A stretch of 64,000 nt of DNA, from assembly GCF_016785085.1 (NCBI RefSeq), contig NZ_JAENHO010000004.1, forward strand, positions 744,001 through 808,000, in the 5' to 3' direction. This DNA comes from Paractinoplanes lichenicola. Lineage in GTDB: Bacteria; Actinomycetota; Actinomycetes; Mycobacteriales; Micromonosporaceae. Within the stretch, counting starts at the first letter, position 1. Each line of letters starts with the position of its first letter. The position numbers were made by a program, and so were the translations under genes. Shown here piece after piece: positions 33,003 through 58,400 of the stretch. Below the pieces are notes generated by a model. It had not been told where the DNA came from. It made no database searches and worked only from the letters and a program-made list of their open reading frames with translations.

Positions 33003-33764
33003 TCAGGCCCGCTTGTTGAAGGTGGAGACCGACCACACGTAGCCGACGACCGCCAGCCCGACGCACCAGGCGATGGCGACGATCGCGGTGCCGGTCGAGG
33101 GAGTGCCGAAGAGCAGGTCGCGCAGCGTCTCGATGATCGGCGTGAACGGCTGGTACTCAGCGAACTGACGAAGGCCGAAGCCCATCGACTCGGCGGGCAC
33201 GAACGCGCTGCTCAGGAACGGCAGCATGATGAGCGGGACGGTGGCGATACCGGCCGTCTCGACGGACTTGGCGGCCAGGCCCAGTGCGACCGTGAGCCAA
33301 GCGGCCGCGAAGCCGAGCAGCGAGACGAGACCGACCACGCCGAGCCAGTCGAGAGCGCCGGCGGAGGGGCGGAAGCCCAGCGCGAACGCCACCCCGATGA
33401 TGGCCGCGCAGGCGAACAGGCAGCGCAGGGCAGTCACGACGACGTGACCGGTCAGCACCGAACCCCGGGACACGTCCATGACCTTGAGCCGGTTGATGAC
33501 GCCCGTGGTCATGTCGGAGTTCACGGAGACAGCGGTGGCGCTCAGCCCGTAGCCGACCGCCATCACCAGCAGGCCCGGCGTCACGTAGTCGATGTAGCTC
33601 GAGCCGACGTCGAACGCGCCGCCGAACACCTTGACGAAAATCAGCATGATGACGATCGGGAACAGGATCGCGTTGAAGACCGTGGTCGGGTTGCGCAGGG
33701 TGTGCTTGAGATTCCGGCGCAGCATGACGACCGAGTCGCCCAGTGACGTCGCGACGGCGCTCAT
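33003..33764 (-). CDS. ABC-2 type permease, DrrB-like
   Basis: 253 residues with six membrane segments. The start is the ATG at 33764, overlapping the ATPase stop; it reads MSAVATSLGDSVVMLRRNLK, then HTLRNPTTVFNAILFPIVIM, a typical DrrB opening, and ABC-2 motifs around LPFLSSAFVPAESMGFGLRQ and PFTPIIETLRDLLF. With the neighbouring ATPase it forms a daunorubicin-type exporter, the likely efflux and self-resistance pump of the NRPS product since it is divergent from the MbtH-led operon. Confidence 0.85.
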   Translation of the reverse strand: MSAVATSLGDSVVMLRRNLKHTLRNPTTVFNAILFPIVIMLIFVKVFGGAFDVGSSYIDYVTPGLLVMAVGYGLSATAVSVNSDMTTGVINRLKVMDVSRGSVLTGHVVVTALRCLFACAAIIGVAFALGFRPSAGALDWLGVVGLVSLLGFAAAWLTVALGLAAKSVETAGIATVPLIMLPFLSSAFVPAESMGFGLRQFAEYQPFTPIIETLRDLLFGTPSTGTAIVAIAWCVGLAVVGYVWSVSTFNKRA

Positions 33765-34708
33765 CGTGCGATCGCCTCCTCTCGCAGGTTGTTGGTGATG
33801 TTCTGGTCGGTCAGGGAAAGGAACACGTCGTCCAGGTCGGGAGTGTGGACGGAGAATTCCACAAGGTCGATGCCGTGCTCGTCGAGCCGGTTCAGCAGGG
33901 CCAGCAGCGACCGCGGCTCGCCGTCGTGCGGCACGCGCAGCGTCAGCTCGTCGTCGTCGCTGGTGGAGCCGGGCAGCAGGCGCGCCGCCAGCTGAAGGTC
34001 GCTCAGACCGCCGATGCGCAGCTGCAGGTGAGCGCCGGGCACCTGGCGCTTGAGCTCCTCCGGGGTGCCCTGCGCGACCAGCTTGCCTTGATTGAGCACC
34101 GCGATCCGGTCGGCCAGCTGGTCGGCCTCTTCGAGGTACTGGGTGGTCAGGAAGATCGTGGTGCCCTCGGCGACCAGCTCGCGGACGATGCTCCACATCG
34201 TGCGCCGGCTGCGCGGGTCGAGACCCGTCGTCGGCTCGTCCAGGAAGATGATCTCGGGGTTGCCGACCAGCGTCATCGCCAGGTCGAGCTTGCGACGCAT
34301 GCCGCCGGAGTAGGTGGCGGTCATCTTGTCCGCCGACTCCACGAGATCGAACCGCTCGAGGAGCCCCGTGATCACCCGGTCGCTCGGGCGAAGGCGCTTC
34401 AGGTCGGCCATCAATTGCAGGTTCTCCCGGGCCGACAGCAGCTCGTCCACCGCGGCGAACTGACCGGTGACGCCGATGAGCGAGCGCACTCGCTTGGTCG
34501 CGGTCGCCACGTCGTGCCCGCCGATCCGCACCGACCCGGCGTCGGCCCGCAGCAGCGTGGTCAGCACGTTCACGGTCGTGGTCTTGCCCGCGCCGTTCGG
34601 GCCGAGCAGGGAAAAGATCGATCCGGCCGGGACATCGAAGTCGATGCCGTCCAGCACTACCTTGTCGCCATACGTCTTGCGCAGGCCCGAGACGGAAATC
34701 GCTGACAT
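33761..34708 (-). CDS. ABC transporter ATPase, daunorubicin-resistance (DrrA) type
   Basis: 315 residues. The ATG at 34708 is preferred because GGAG lies eight bases before it; a GTG at 34714 is too close to that site. It has Walker A GPNGAGKTT, signature TYSGGMRRKLDLA, Walker B EIIFLDEPTTGLDPRS and the DrrA C-terminal domain ending in the FSVHTPDLDDVFLSLT element typical of drug exporters. It pairs with the DrrB-like permease (ATGA overlap). Confidence 0.9.
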   Translation of the reverse strand: MSAISVSGLRKTYGDKVVLDGIDFDVPAGSIFSLLGPNGAGKTTTVNVLTTLLRADAGSVRIGGHDVATATKRVRSLIGVTGQFAAVDELLSARENLQLMADLKRLRPSDRVITGLLERFDLVESADKMTATYSGGMRRKLDLAMTLVGNPEIIFLDEPTTGLDPRSRRTMWSIVRELVAEGTTIFLTTQYLEEADQLADRIAVLNQGKLVAQGTPEELKRQVPGAHLQLRIGGLSDLQLAARLLPGSTSDDDELTLRVPHDGEPRSLLALLNRLDEHGIDLVEFSVHTPDLDDVFLSLTDQNITNNLREEAIAR

Positions 34709-35113
34709 GCTCACTTCTCCACCATCCTTGCGGACTCGGATCGCAGCCGATCCGATTCTGACATCCGATTGATTGCTGCACTGTCGCTGATCGGGCACCG
34801 TCCTCTCTGGTGATGGTGGCTTCAGCATGGTGCGTTGTGACGAGCGTATTGGTTTTCAGTGATATGTCGATGCTGTCCGAGTCGGTATAGGGGTCAGGGG
34901 TGGGCGATAGGGGTTCGGGAAAGCGATCTTGCGACGGGGTATTTCCGGCGATCGGGTCGGGGTGTGCGGCCTGCGGAAAGGGGGGCCATCGCCTTGACTC
35001 ACGTGGGCGATCAAACCGTACTCTGGCATTCAGCCAATTCGTCGGCAGCAAATGTAACAGCCGGGCGAAAACAAATGCCGAGTCATTCCCTGACGTTTCA
35101 AGGACGGTGGCAC
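34709..35113. promoter_or_regulatory. 405-bp divergent intergenic region with candidate promoter and TAGGGG repeats
   Basis: No gene is seen. Two TAGGGGT elements lie 20 bp apart (34888 and 34908), matching half-sites before the HBD gene and the RiPP precursor. TTGACT (34994-34999) and TACTCT (35019-35024), separated by 19 bp, are a plausible -35/-10 pair for the MbtH-led operon. The promoter of the DrrAB genes must lie near the left end but is not clear. Confidence 0.4.
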
Positions 35114-35329
35114 GTGAGCACGAACCCCTTCGACGACGAGAACGGCAGCTTCTACGTCGTGGTCAACGACGAGGACCAGCACTCCTTGTGGCCGGCCTTC
35201 GCCGAGGTGCCGGCCGGCTGGCGGGTCGTCTTCGGCGCCGACGTCAAGGCCGAGTGCCTCGCCTACGTCGAACAGAACTGGACCGACCTGCGCCCGCGCA
35301 GCCTGCGGGAGGCCATGGCGCAGAGCTGA
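35114..35329 (+). CDS. MbtH-like protein
   Basis: 71 residues from a GTG at 35114. It carries the whole MbtH signature: NPFDDENGSFYVVVNDEDQH, SLWPAFAEVPAGW and a C-terminal YVEQNWTDLRPRSLRE with the invariant tryptophans. MbtH proteins bind and activate adenylation domains. It opens the NRPS operon, 33 bp before the piperazate-synthase candidate. An in-frame upstream extension exists but has no homology to the family. Confidence 0.95.
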   Translation: MSTNPFDDENGSFYVVVNDEDQHSLWPAFAEVPAGWRVVFGADVKAECLAYVEQNWTDLRPRSLREAMAQS

Positions 35330-35362
35330 CCTCGCCGGACCTAGCCTCAGGAGCGGAACACC

Positions 35363-36013
35363 ATGTTTGTGCCTGCCATGTATCGAGAGCCGGATGCCCG
35401 GTGGATCTCGGAATTGATCCGGCGCCATCCGCTCGCGTTGCTGATGACCAACGGCGGCGACGAGGACGGGCCCTTCGGTACCCACCTGCCGATCATCACC
35501 GACCCCCGGCAGCCCGCCGCGGATCCGGCCGGCCTGATCGGCTCCACGCTGGCCGGGCACATGAACCGGGCCAACCCCCAGTGGAAGGCGATGCGTTCCG
35601 GGATGCCGGCGGTGCTCAGCTTCAGCGGCCCGAACGGCTACGTCTCGCCGGCCCACTACGAGTTCGGCCCGGCGGCGCCGACCTGGAACTACACCGCTGT
35701 GCAACTGCGCGGGGTGGTCGAGCCGATCGACTCCCACGACGAGACGCTGTCGGTGGTGAGTGCCACGTCCGCGACCCTGGAGGCCGAATTCGGCGGCGGC
35801 TGGGACCAGGCCGAATCAATTGGTCACTTTCTCCGGATCCTGCCGGGGGTCGGCGCGTTCCGCTTCACCGTCACCTGCGCCGAGTCCATTTTCAAACTCA
35901 GCCAGGAACAGAAGAGCGATGCCCGTGAGCGGGTGTGCCGCCATTTCCAGGAAGCGGACGGTGCGCACCGGGGAGTGGCGGAGTACATGAACAGGCTGAC
36001 CGAAGCAAAATGA
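35363..36013 (+). CDS. PaiB-fold protein, probable heme-dependent piperazate synthase (KtzT-like)
   Basis: 216 residues. It has the PaiB/'FMN-binding negative regulator' fold: MFVPAMYREPDARW, HPLALLMTNG, PFGTHLPII, then GHMNRANPQWKAM and NGYVSPAHYEF. Piperazate synthase KtzT and its relatives belong to this fold and are commonly misannotated as PaiB regulators; they bind heme through a histidine near residue 65, which fits H66 in AGHMNRANPQW. Context decides: it sits inside an NRPS operon in which three adenylation domains carry the piperazate-type pocket. It would close N5-hydroxyornithine to L-piperazate by N-N bond formation. If wrong, it is a plain PaiB-type regulator. It overlaps the LmbU-like gene (ATG within the stop). 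Confidence 0.7.
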   Translation: MFVPAMYREPDARWISELIRRHPLALLMTNGGDEDGPFGTHLPIITDPRQPAADPAGLIGSTLAGHMNRANPQWKAMRSGMPAVLSFSGPNGYVSPAHYEFGPAAPTWNYTAVQLRGVVEPIDSHDETLSVVSATSATLEAEFGGGWDQAESIGHFLRILPGVGAFRFTVTCAESIFKLSQEQKSDARERVCRHFQEADGAHRGVAEYMNRLTEAK

Positions 36014-36747
36014 GGCGGTCGGACGGGGGGACATCCTTGCGAGCCATCGACCACAATCAGAAGAAAGCGGTTGGCGGCAACGACGGCTTCACACAGAACG
36101 ACGTCGTCGTGTCGTTTGCCGGGCAACAGGCGACGGTGTTGAAGTCGGGGATGCTCTTTCCGCAGAATCTGTCGGAGCGGTCCTGGGAGCAGCTCGGGAC
36201 GAGCCTGCGCGAGCTGGCGAACTCGTCGGCCTGGTGGCTCGCGGACTGGCTGGTCTTCGGTGAGGCCGCCTACGGCTGGCGGCGGTACCGGGAGGCGATC
36301 GAGCGGACCGGGCTCGACTATCAGACGCTGCGCAACTACACCTGGGTGGCCCGGCGGTTCGAGCAGGGCCGCCGGCACGACAGCCTCAGCTTCGCCCACC
36401 ACGCCGAGCTCGCCCGCCTGCCCCCCTCGGAGCAGGACTACTGGTTGCGCAAGGCCGAACAGCAGAAGTGGTCGCGCAACGAACTCCGTAAGGCGGTGCG
36501 TAGCAGCCTCGCCGAGCGGAGCCAGGAGACCCAGGCGCCCGTGACCAAAGGTGAGCCGATCAAGGCGGTTCCGTCGCCGGCCGAGTCGGCCGGTGCCGGG
36601 AAACGCCGCCGGTCCACCATCAAGCTCACCATCGAAGTGTCCGCGAGCCAATGGGACTGTTACGCGAAGTTCGCCGCCACGGACCACCTGTCCGTCGAGG
36701 AATGGGTCACCCGCGTGCTCGACGCGGCGGACCGGCGCGCGGCCTGA
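36010..36747 (+). CDS. LmbU-like cluster regulator
   Basis: 245 residues. The central block is the LmbU family core: LSERSWEQLGTSLRELANSS, AWWLADWLVFGEAAYGWRRY, GLDYQTLRNYTWVARRFEQ, LSFAHHAELARLPPSEQDYW and WSRNELRKAVR. LmbU is the DNA-binding activator of lincomycin genes, and homologues occur in many actinomycete clusters. A second short region near the C-terminus (IKLTIEVSASQWDCYAKFAA) resembles a ribbon-helix-helix. It lies between the piperazate-synthase candidate and the adenylation gene and is probably the pathway-specific activator. Confidence 0.8.
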   Translation: MRRSDGGTSLRAIDHNQKKAVGGNDGFTQNDVVVSFAGQQATVLKSGMLFPQNLSERSWEQLGTSLRELANSSAWWLADWLVFGEAAYGWRRYREAIERTGLDYQTLRNYTWVARRFEQGRRHDSLSFAHHAELARLPPSEQDYWLRKAEQQKWSRNELRKAVRSSLAERSQETQAPVTKGEPIKAVPSPAESAGAGKRRRSTIKLTIEVSASQWDCYAKFAATDHLSVEEWVTRVLDAADRRAA

Positions 36748-36823
36748 CGATTCCCGGTCACCCTCCTTCCGCGGTCGCTCGGCTGCCTTGCCGGCCGGCT
36801 ACCCGTCACAACGGAGTTCCTTC

Positions 36824-38410
36824 ATGATTCTTCGGGGAAAACGAGCCCCTCTGCCCGCACAGCCGGTCGTGCACCGGCGATTCGAGGCGCACGCCGAGGC
36901 CAACCCTGAGGCGATCGCCGTCTGCTGGGCCGGGGAGCGCCTCACCTACCGCGAGCTGAACGCGAGGGCCAACCAGTTCGCCCACCTGCTCCTCGAGCGC
37001 GGGCTCGCCCGCGACGGGCAGGGGCAGGCCACGAAGATCGGCGTCTGCCTGGACTATTCGTTCGACATGCTGGTCGCCATTCTGGGCACGCTCAAGGCGG
37101 GCGCCGCTTACGTGCCGCTCGACCCTGCCTACCCGCAGGAGCGGCTGCGCCTGCTGCTCGGGCAGATTCCCGGGCTGGCCGCGATCGTCGCGTCGCCGGC
37201 CACGGTGGACCTGGTTGACGTCGCGACCGCGCCGATTCTCGACCTCGCGCAGTCCGCCGGCGAGCTGGCCGCGCTGCCGGCGACCGCCGCGGACGTCACG
37301 GTGACCGGCGAGGACGTCTGTTACGCGGTCTTCACGTCGGGCTCGACCGGGACGCCGAAGCTGACCGCCGTACGGCATGAGAACTGGTTCAACCTGCTCA
37401 ACTGGCTGCAGCTCGAATACGGCCTCGGCACTGCATCGAACAACCTGGTGGTCAGCGCGTTCGGCTTCGACCTCTCCCAGCGCAGCCTGATGGCGCCGCT
37501 GTTCTGCGGCGCGACCCAGTACCTGCTCGCGAGCCGGAACTTCGACCCCGCAATGGCCTACCGGATCCTGCGGGACCAGGACATCCGTGTGGTGCACTGC
37601 GCCTCGTCGACGCTCTACGTCCTGGTGGACTGGGAGGTCGCCGTCAAGGGCGACGCGCTCACCCGGCTCGACTACGTGCTCTTCGGCGGCGAACCGCTGC
37701 ACGTCGAGCGGCTGCTCGGCTGGGCCGGGCAGCCCGGCAACAACTGCACGCTGTTGCACCAGTACGGCGTGGCCGAGTGCGCCGACGTCGCGACCTCGTA
37801 CGACCTGGCCGGTTACCGCCGCGGCGAGCACGACATCGCCCCGGTCGGCCGGCCCGGGTACAACACCGACATCCACATCGTCGACGAGGAGTTGACCGGC
37901 GTCTCAGCGGGCGAATCCGGTGAGATCTGCATCGCCGGCCGCAGCGTGGGCTCCGGCTACCTCAACGGATCGGGCCCCGAGTCGGCGCGATTCACCGCCA
38001 TCGAGGTGGACGGCGAACAGGTGCGTCTCTACCGCACCGGCGACCGCGGCTACGTCACCGACGCCGGCGAGCTCATCATCCAGGGCCGGATCGACAACCA
38101 GGTGAAGGTGCGCGGCATGCGCATCGACCCGCACGACATCGAACGCGCGCTCGGCCGGCTGCCCGGGATCCAGCAGGCCGCCGTGGTGGTGGTCCGCACG
38201 GACGCCGGCGACTGCGAGCTGAACGCGTTCCTGGTGCCCACCGGGGCCGGCCTCGACGTGGACGAGGTGCGTGCCCAGCTGCTGAAGTCGCTGCCTCGCA
38301 ACATGGTTCCGGCCGGCTTCCGCACTATCGCCGAACTGCCGTTGAGCCCGCACGGGAAAGTCGACCGCGCGGCGCTTCTCGACCGGCTCCGCACCGTTGC
38401 CTCGATCTGA
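36824..38410 (+). CDS. Stand-alone NRPS adenylation protein
   Basis: 528 residues, a full A domain without carrier. Core motifs: LTYRELNARANQ (A1/A2), VFTSGSTGTPK (A3), FGFDLSQRS (A4), HQYGVAECADVATSYD (A5 variant), YRTGDRGY (A7), GRIDNQVKVRGMRIDPHDIE (A8) and a final HGKVDR (A10 Lys). The pocket read by alignment to GrsA is about D-L-R-H-L-G-Q-D-V-K, which I cannot assign. The odd A4/A5 region (VVHCASSTLYVL) puts it in the group of free-standing amino-acid ligases. It overlaps the discrete PCP gene, so it loads that carrier. Confidence 0.85.
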   Translation: MILRGKRAPLPAQPVVHRRFEAHAEANPEAIAVCWAGERLTYRELNARANQFAHLLLERGLARDGQGQATKIGVCLDYSFDMLVAILGTLKAGAAYVPLDPAYPQERLRLLLGQIPGLAAIVASPATVDLVDVATAPILDLAQSAGELAALPATAADVTVTGEDVCYAVFTSGSTGTPKLTAVRHENWFNLLNWLQLEYGLGTASNNLVVSAFGFDLSQRSLMAPLFCGATQYLLASRNFDPAMAYRILRDQDIRVVHCASSTLYVLVDWEVAVKGDALTRLDYVLFGGEPLHVERLLGWAGQPGNNCTLLHQYGVAECADVATSYDLAGYRRGEHDIAPVGRPGYNTDIHIVDEELTGVSAGESGEICIAGRSVGSGYLNGSGPESARFTAIEVDGEQVRLYRTGDRGYVTDAGELIIQGRIDNQVKVRGMRIDPHDIERALGRLPGIQQAAVVVVRTDAGDCELNAFLVPTGAGLDVDEVRAQLLKSLPRNMVPAGFRTIAELPLSPHGKVDRAALLDRLRTVASI

Positions 38411-38661
38411 TGACCATCGAAAGGGCCGTGATGACAACCGATTTGGTACGCGCTATCTGGTGCCGCGAGCTGGGCCGCGACGAGGTGGGTCTGGACGACG
38501 ACTTCTTCGCCCTCGGTGGGCAGTCCGTGATCATGGTCGGCATTCAGCGGGCGTTCATCGTGGAGTTCGGCGTCGAGGTGCCGATCGACCAGCTGTTCCG
38601 CAACCCGACCGTCGCGTCGATCACGGCGTACCTCCAGTCTCAGCAGTTCGCGACGCAATGA
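38410..38661 (+). CDS. Discrete peptidyl carrier protein
   Basis: 83 residues; the ATG at 38410 shares its A with the stop of the A-domain gene. The phosphopantetheine site is S39 in DDDFFALGGQSVIMVG, followed by a normal carrier end (LFRNPTVASITAYLQ). It holds the amino acid activated by the neighbouring A protein, probably for modification by the flavoprotein encoded 78 bp downstream before transfer to the assembly line. Alternatively it is the starter carrier feeding the first C domain of the 39968 NRPS. Confidence 0.9.
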   Translation: MTIERAVMTTDLVRAIWCRELGRDEVGLDDDFFALGGQSVIMVGIQRAFIVEFGVEVPIDQLFRNPTVASITAYLQSQQFATQ

Positions 38662-38739
38662 CCGCACGCCCGCAGCCGTCCCGCCGACGGGATGGCCGCG
38701 CTACACGCATCAACGAATCTGGATTGTGAGAGAGGCGCC

Positions 38740-39927
38740 ATGTACGACGTTATTGTCATCGGTGCCCGTTGCGCGGGTTCGCCGACGGCCATGCTGTTCG
38801 CGCGTCAGGGCTATCGAGTCCTGCTGCTGGAGAAAGCGAAGTTCCCGGCCGACACGCTCTCCTCGCATTACCTGCACCTGCAGGGCGTGGCGCTGATGCA
38901 GCGGTGGGGGCTGCTGGACAAGCTGCGCGCCACGGATACCCAGGCCATCACCCACCAGATCTACGAGGCCGACGGCGTCCGCGTGGAAGGCTTCTCGCTG
39001 CCGATCGACGGGCTGCGGACGACGTACGCGCCGCGCCGGTTCGTGCTCGACCCGCTCCTCGCCGAGGGCGCTGCCGAGTCCGGGGTGGACTTCCAGCAGT
39101 CGTGCGCGGTGAACGACCTCATCTTCGAGGACGACCGCGTCGTCGGCGTGAAGTACACGACGCCGGCCGGCGTGCAGACGACCGAGCGCGCCCGGCTGGT
39201 GGTGGGCGCCGACGGCATGCGTTCGCTGGTCGCCCGCAAGACCGGCGCGCCCAACGTCATCGAGCACGCGCGGCTGACCTGCGTCTATTACAGCTACTGG
39301 GCCAACGTGCCGGCGGACTTCGAGCTGTACGAGCGGCCGGGCCGGTGGATCGGCGTCCTGCCCACGAGCAACGATCTCACGCTGCTCATGTCGTACTTCC
39401 CGCAGAGCGACTACGGCGTGATTCGTAAGAACGTCGAACCCTCCTACCTCGACGCGTTCCGGACGACGGCGCCGGAACTGTACGAGCGTATGCAGGACGG
39501 CGAACGCGTCGAGCAGATGTACGGCACCGGCCACCAGGAGAACTACTTCCGCAAGGCGTACGGGCCGGGCTGGGTGCTGGTGGGCGACGCGGTCACCCAC
39601 AAGGACTCGATCACCGCGCGCGGCATCACCGAGGCTTGGGTTCAGGCGCAGACGCTCACCGAGCTGATCGGGGACGAGCTGTACGACGACCGGGCGCTCA
39701 GGTCGGCGCTGCGGCGCTACGAGACCAGCCTGAGCAACGAGGCCCTCAACCACTACCAGGGCGCTCTCAACGTGGCCGAGCTCAAGCCCGAAGGCCGCAC
39801 GGACATGCTGCGAAAGCTGGTCGGTCACCAGGAGCAGATCGACCGCTACTTCTCGACGCTGTCGGGAGCGATCTCCATCGACGATTTCTACAACGAGGAA
39901 CTTCTCGACCTGCTCGACATGAGCTGA
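38740..39927 (+). CDS. FAD-dependent monooxygenase acting in NRPS tailoring
   Basis: 395 residues from the ATG at 38740. It has a FAD dinucleotide site VIVIGARCAGSPTAMLFARQ, the DTLSSHYLHLQGVAL segment of the 'GARCAGS' monooxygenase group, the second FAD site with the VVGADGMRS motif, and WVLVGDAVTHKDS. The halogenase WxWxIP motif is absent. Placed after the discrete A and PCP, it most likely oxidises the carrier-bound amino acid. In the polyoxypeptin cluster, as I recall it, a similar A/PCP/flavoprotein trio was proposed for N-hydroxylation. The exact oxidation site is inference. Confidence 0.75.
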   Translation: MYDVIVIGARCAGSPTAMLFARQGYRVLLLEKAKFPADTLSSHYLHLQGVALMQRWGLLDKLRATDTQAITHQIYEADGVRVEGFSLPIDGLRTTYAPRRFVLDPLLAEGAAESGVDFQQSCAVNDLIFEDDRVVGVKYTTPAGVQTTERARLVVGADGMRSLVARKTGAPNVIEHARLTCVYYSYWANVPADFELYERPGRWIGVLPTSNDLTLLMSYFPQSDYGVIRKNVEPSYLDAFRTTAPELYERMQDGERVEQMYGTGHQENYFRKAYGPGWVLVGDAVTHKDSITARGITEAWVQAQTLTELIGDELYDDRALRSALRRYETSLSNEALNHYQGALNVAELKPEGRTDMLRKLVGHQEQIDRYFSTLSGAISIDDFYNEELLDLLDMS

Positions 39928-39967
39928 CTGCCGTTTCGCTTCCTGGTACGCCCATTTTGGAGACACG

Positions 39968-47716
<7,749 letters not shown>

Positions 47717-47727
47717 GGAGTACGACG

Positions 47728-55461
<7,734 letters not shown>

Positions 55462-55465
55462 AACG

Positions 55466-58400
55466 ATGATTCCGCTGTCTTACGCACAGCGCCGCATGTG
55501 GCTCCTGCACCAGATGGAGGGCGGCTCGGAAACCTGGAACCTGACCGGGTCGTTCCGGCTCATCGGGCGGCTGGACGAGGCCGCCCTCGTCGCGGCGATC
55601 CGCGACGTGGTCGAGCGGCACGAGATCCTGCGTACCACGTACGTGATGGGCGACGACGGCGAGCTCGGCCAGCGGATCCTGCCGATCGCCGAGGCGGCGC
55701 CGGCGGTTCCGGTCATCGACGTGGCGCCGGAGCGCGTGTCGGCGGCGGCGGAGGAGACGGTCGGGCACCGGTTCGACCTCGCCACCGAGATCCCGTTCCG
55801 GGCGGCGCTGCTGCGTTGCTCCGCGGAGGAGCATGTCCTCGTCCTGGCGATCCACCACATCGCCACGGACGGCAGCTCGTCGGCGCCGCTGGCGCGCGAT
55901 CTCGCCACCGCGTACAAGGCGCGGCGCGACGGCCGGGCGCCGGACTGGGAGCCCCTGCCCGTGCAGTACAAGGACTACACGCTCTGGCAGCGTGAGGTGC
56001 TCGGCGAGCTCGACGATCCGGAAAGCCTGGCCGCGGCTCAGGTCGAGTACTGGCGCAAGGAGCTCGCCGATGTGCCGCAGCCGCTGGACCTGCCGCTCGA
56101 CCGGCCCCGGCCGGCGCAGGCCAGTTCGGCGGGCGACACGGTCGGCTTCGCGGTGCGGCCCGAGGTGGCGGCCGGGCTGGAGAGGCTGGCCGCGGAGGCC
56201 GGCACGACCATGTCGATGGTCACCCAGGCCGCGGTGGCGGTGCTGCTGCGCAAGCTCGGCGGCGGGGACGACCTGACGATCGGCACCCCGATCGCCGGAC
56301 GGACCGACGAGGCGCTGGCCGACCTGATCGGTCTCTTCTCCAACACGCTCGTGGTGCGCATGGACCTCTCCGAGGATCCCTCCTTCGCGACCCTGCTCGC
56401 TCAGGTGCGCGACAAGGCCCTGGCCGCGTACGAGCACCAGGACCTGCCGTTCGAGGTGCTGGTCGAGGCGATCAACCCGGAGCGGTCCACGTCGTACCAG
56501 CCGCTGTTCCAGGTGATCTCCGCGTGGCAGAACTTCGCGAAGTCGAACCTGGAGCTGCCCGGCCTGGACGTGGAGTTCCGCCAGGCCATCACCTCGACCA
56601 CCCAGGCCGACCTGTACTTCAGCATGATCGCCGACGAGTCGGGGACGCTGCACGGCGACATCTCGTACGCGACCGCCCTCTTCGACCGCGAGACGATCGA
56701 GGGCATGGCGGCGCGCTTCGAACGCGTCCTGGAGCAGGTGGTCACGGACCCGAGCATCAGCGTCGGCGACGTCGAGGTGCTGAGCCCGGCCGAGCGGTCG
56801 TGGCTGCTGCGGGAGGTGAACGACACCGCCGAGCCGACGCTCACGCAGGGCCTGCTGGCGGCGCTCGACCAGCAGGTGCAGTCCGATCCGCAGGCGGTGG
56901 CCGTCATCGACGGCGAAGACTCGCTCACGTACCGGGAGCTGGATGCGCGGTCGAACCGCCTGGCGCACTGGCTGATCGACCGCGGGGTGCGGCCGGAGTC
57001 GCTGGTCGCCGTCTGCCTGCCCAGGTCGGCGGAGCTGGTGGTGGCATTGCTGGCGGTGTTGAAGGCGGGCGGCGCTTACGTCCCGATCGACCCGGAATAT
57101 CCGCAGTCGCGCATCGACTACGTCGTGGAGCACGCCCAGCCGGTGCTGATGCTCGACGACGAGCTGATGTCGGAAGTGGACTGGGACCGCTGCCCCGTTA
57201 CGGCCCCGGCGGTGGTCACCCGGCCGGAGAACGCCGCGTACGTGATCTACACGTCCGGATCGACAGGCAAGCCCAAGGGGGTATCGATCTCCCGCGGCGC
57301 GCTGGCCAACTACCTTGCCACGACGTTGCGGCGGCACCCGTTGTCGCCGGCCGACCGGATGCTGTTCAACACCACGATCTCCTTCGACATCGCGGGAACC
57401 GAGCTGTACCTCCCGCTCATCTCCGGCGCCGCGTTGGTGGTGGCCGACAAGGATGTCCTCACCGACCCGGCGCGGCTCGTGCCGATGATGCGCCGGCACG
57501 GAGTGACCATCGTGCAGGCGACGCCGGCGTTCTGGCAGATGCTGTTGACCAGCCAGCCGGACGCCGCCAAGGGTCTGCGGATCATGGTTGGCGGCGAGGC
57601 GCTTCCGGTACGGCTGGCCGATGCGCTCGCCGAGCAGGCGGCCGAGGTGGCCAACTGGTACGGCCCGACCGAGACCACCATCTGGTCGACCATGGCGCTG
57701 GTGAAGCCCGGCGGGGGCGTGGTTCCGATCGGCACGCCGATCGGGAACACCCAGGTGTATGTGCTCGACGCGCGGCTGCGGCCGGTTCCGCGCGGGGTGG
57801 CGGGCGAGCTGTACATCGCCGGCGACGGCGTGGCCCGCGGCTATCACCGCCGGCCCGACCTGACCTCGGAGCGCTTCGTCGCGTGCCCGTTCGGCCCCGC
57901 CGGGGCTCAGATGTACCGCACCGGCGACCTGGTGCGGTGGGACCGTGACGGCCGCATCGAGTACATCGGGCGCACCGACTTCCAGGTGAAGGTCCGCGGC
58001 TTCCGGATCGAGCTGGGCGAGATCGAGCACGTGCTGCAGGGACACCCCGGCGTGGCTCAGGCCGTCGTCGTGGTCCGCGACGACGACGGCGGCGACAAGC
58101 GCATCGTCGGTTACGTGGTGCCCAAGCCCGACGCCGCGCCCGGCGGCGACACCGCGGCGTTCCTCGCCGAGCTGCCGGGTTACCTGCGCCACCGGCTGCC
58201 GGACTACATGGTGCCGTCGGCGATGGTGGCGCTCGAGGCGATTCCGCTGACGCCCAACGGCAAGCTCGACCGCCGCGCCCTGCCCTCGCCGACCGCCGGC
58301 ACCGAGGTCAGCCAGGAGCCACGCGACGCCCATGAGGCGAAGCTGTGTGCCCTGTTCGGCGAGTTGCTCGGCCGGGAGAAGGTCGGCATCAACGAGAGCT

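Noticed and set aside
35363..36013. Simple PaiB-type transcriptional repressor
   Set aside because: Operon position and three piperazate-type adenylation pockets favour a KtzT-like enzyme, though the regulator reading is not excluded.
36824..38661. Pyrrole-2-carboxylate starter unit (prolyl ligase, PCP, dehydrogenase)
   Set aside because: No acyl-CoA dehydrogenase-type prolyl oxidase is present and the A pocket does not match proline codes I know.
38740..39927. Flavin-dependent halogenase
   Set aside because: The WxWxIP motif is absent and the protein matches the GARCAGS monooxygenase group.
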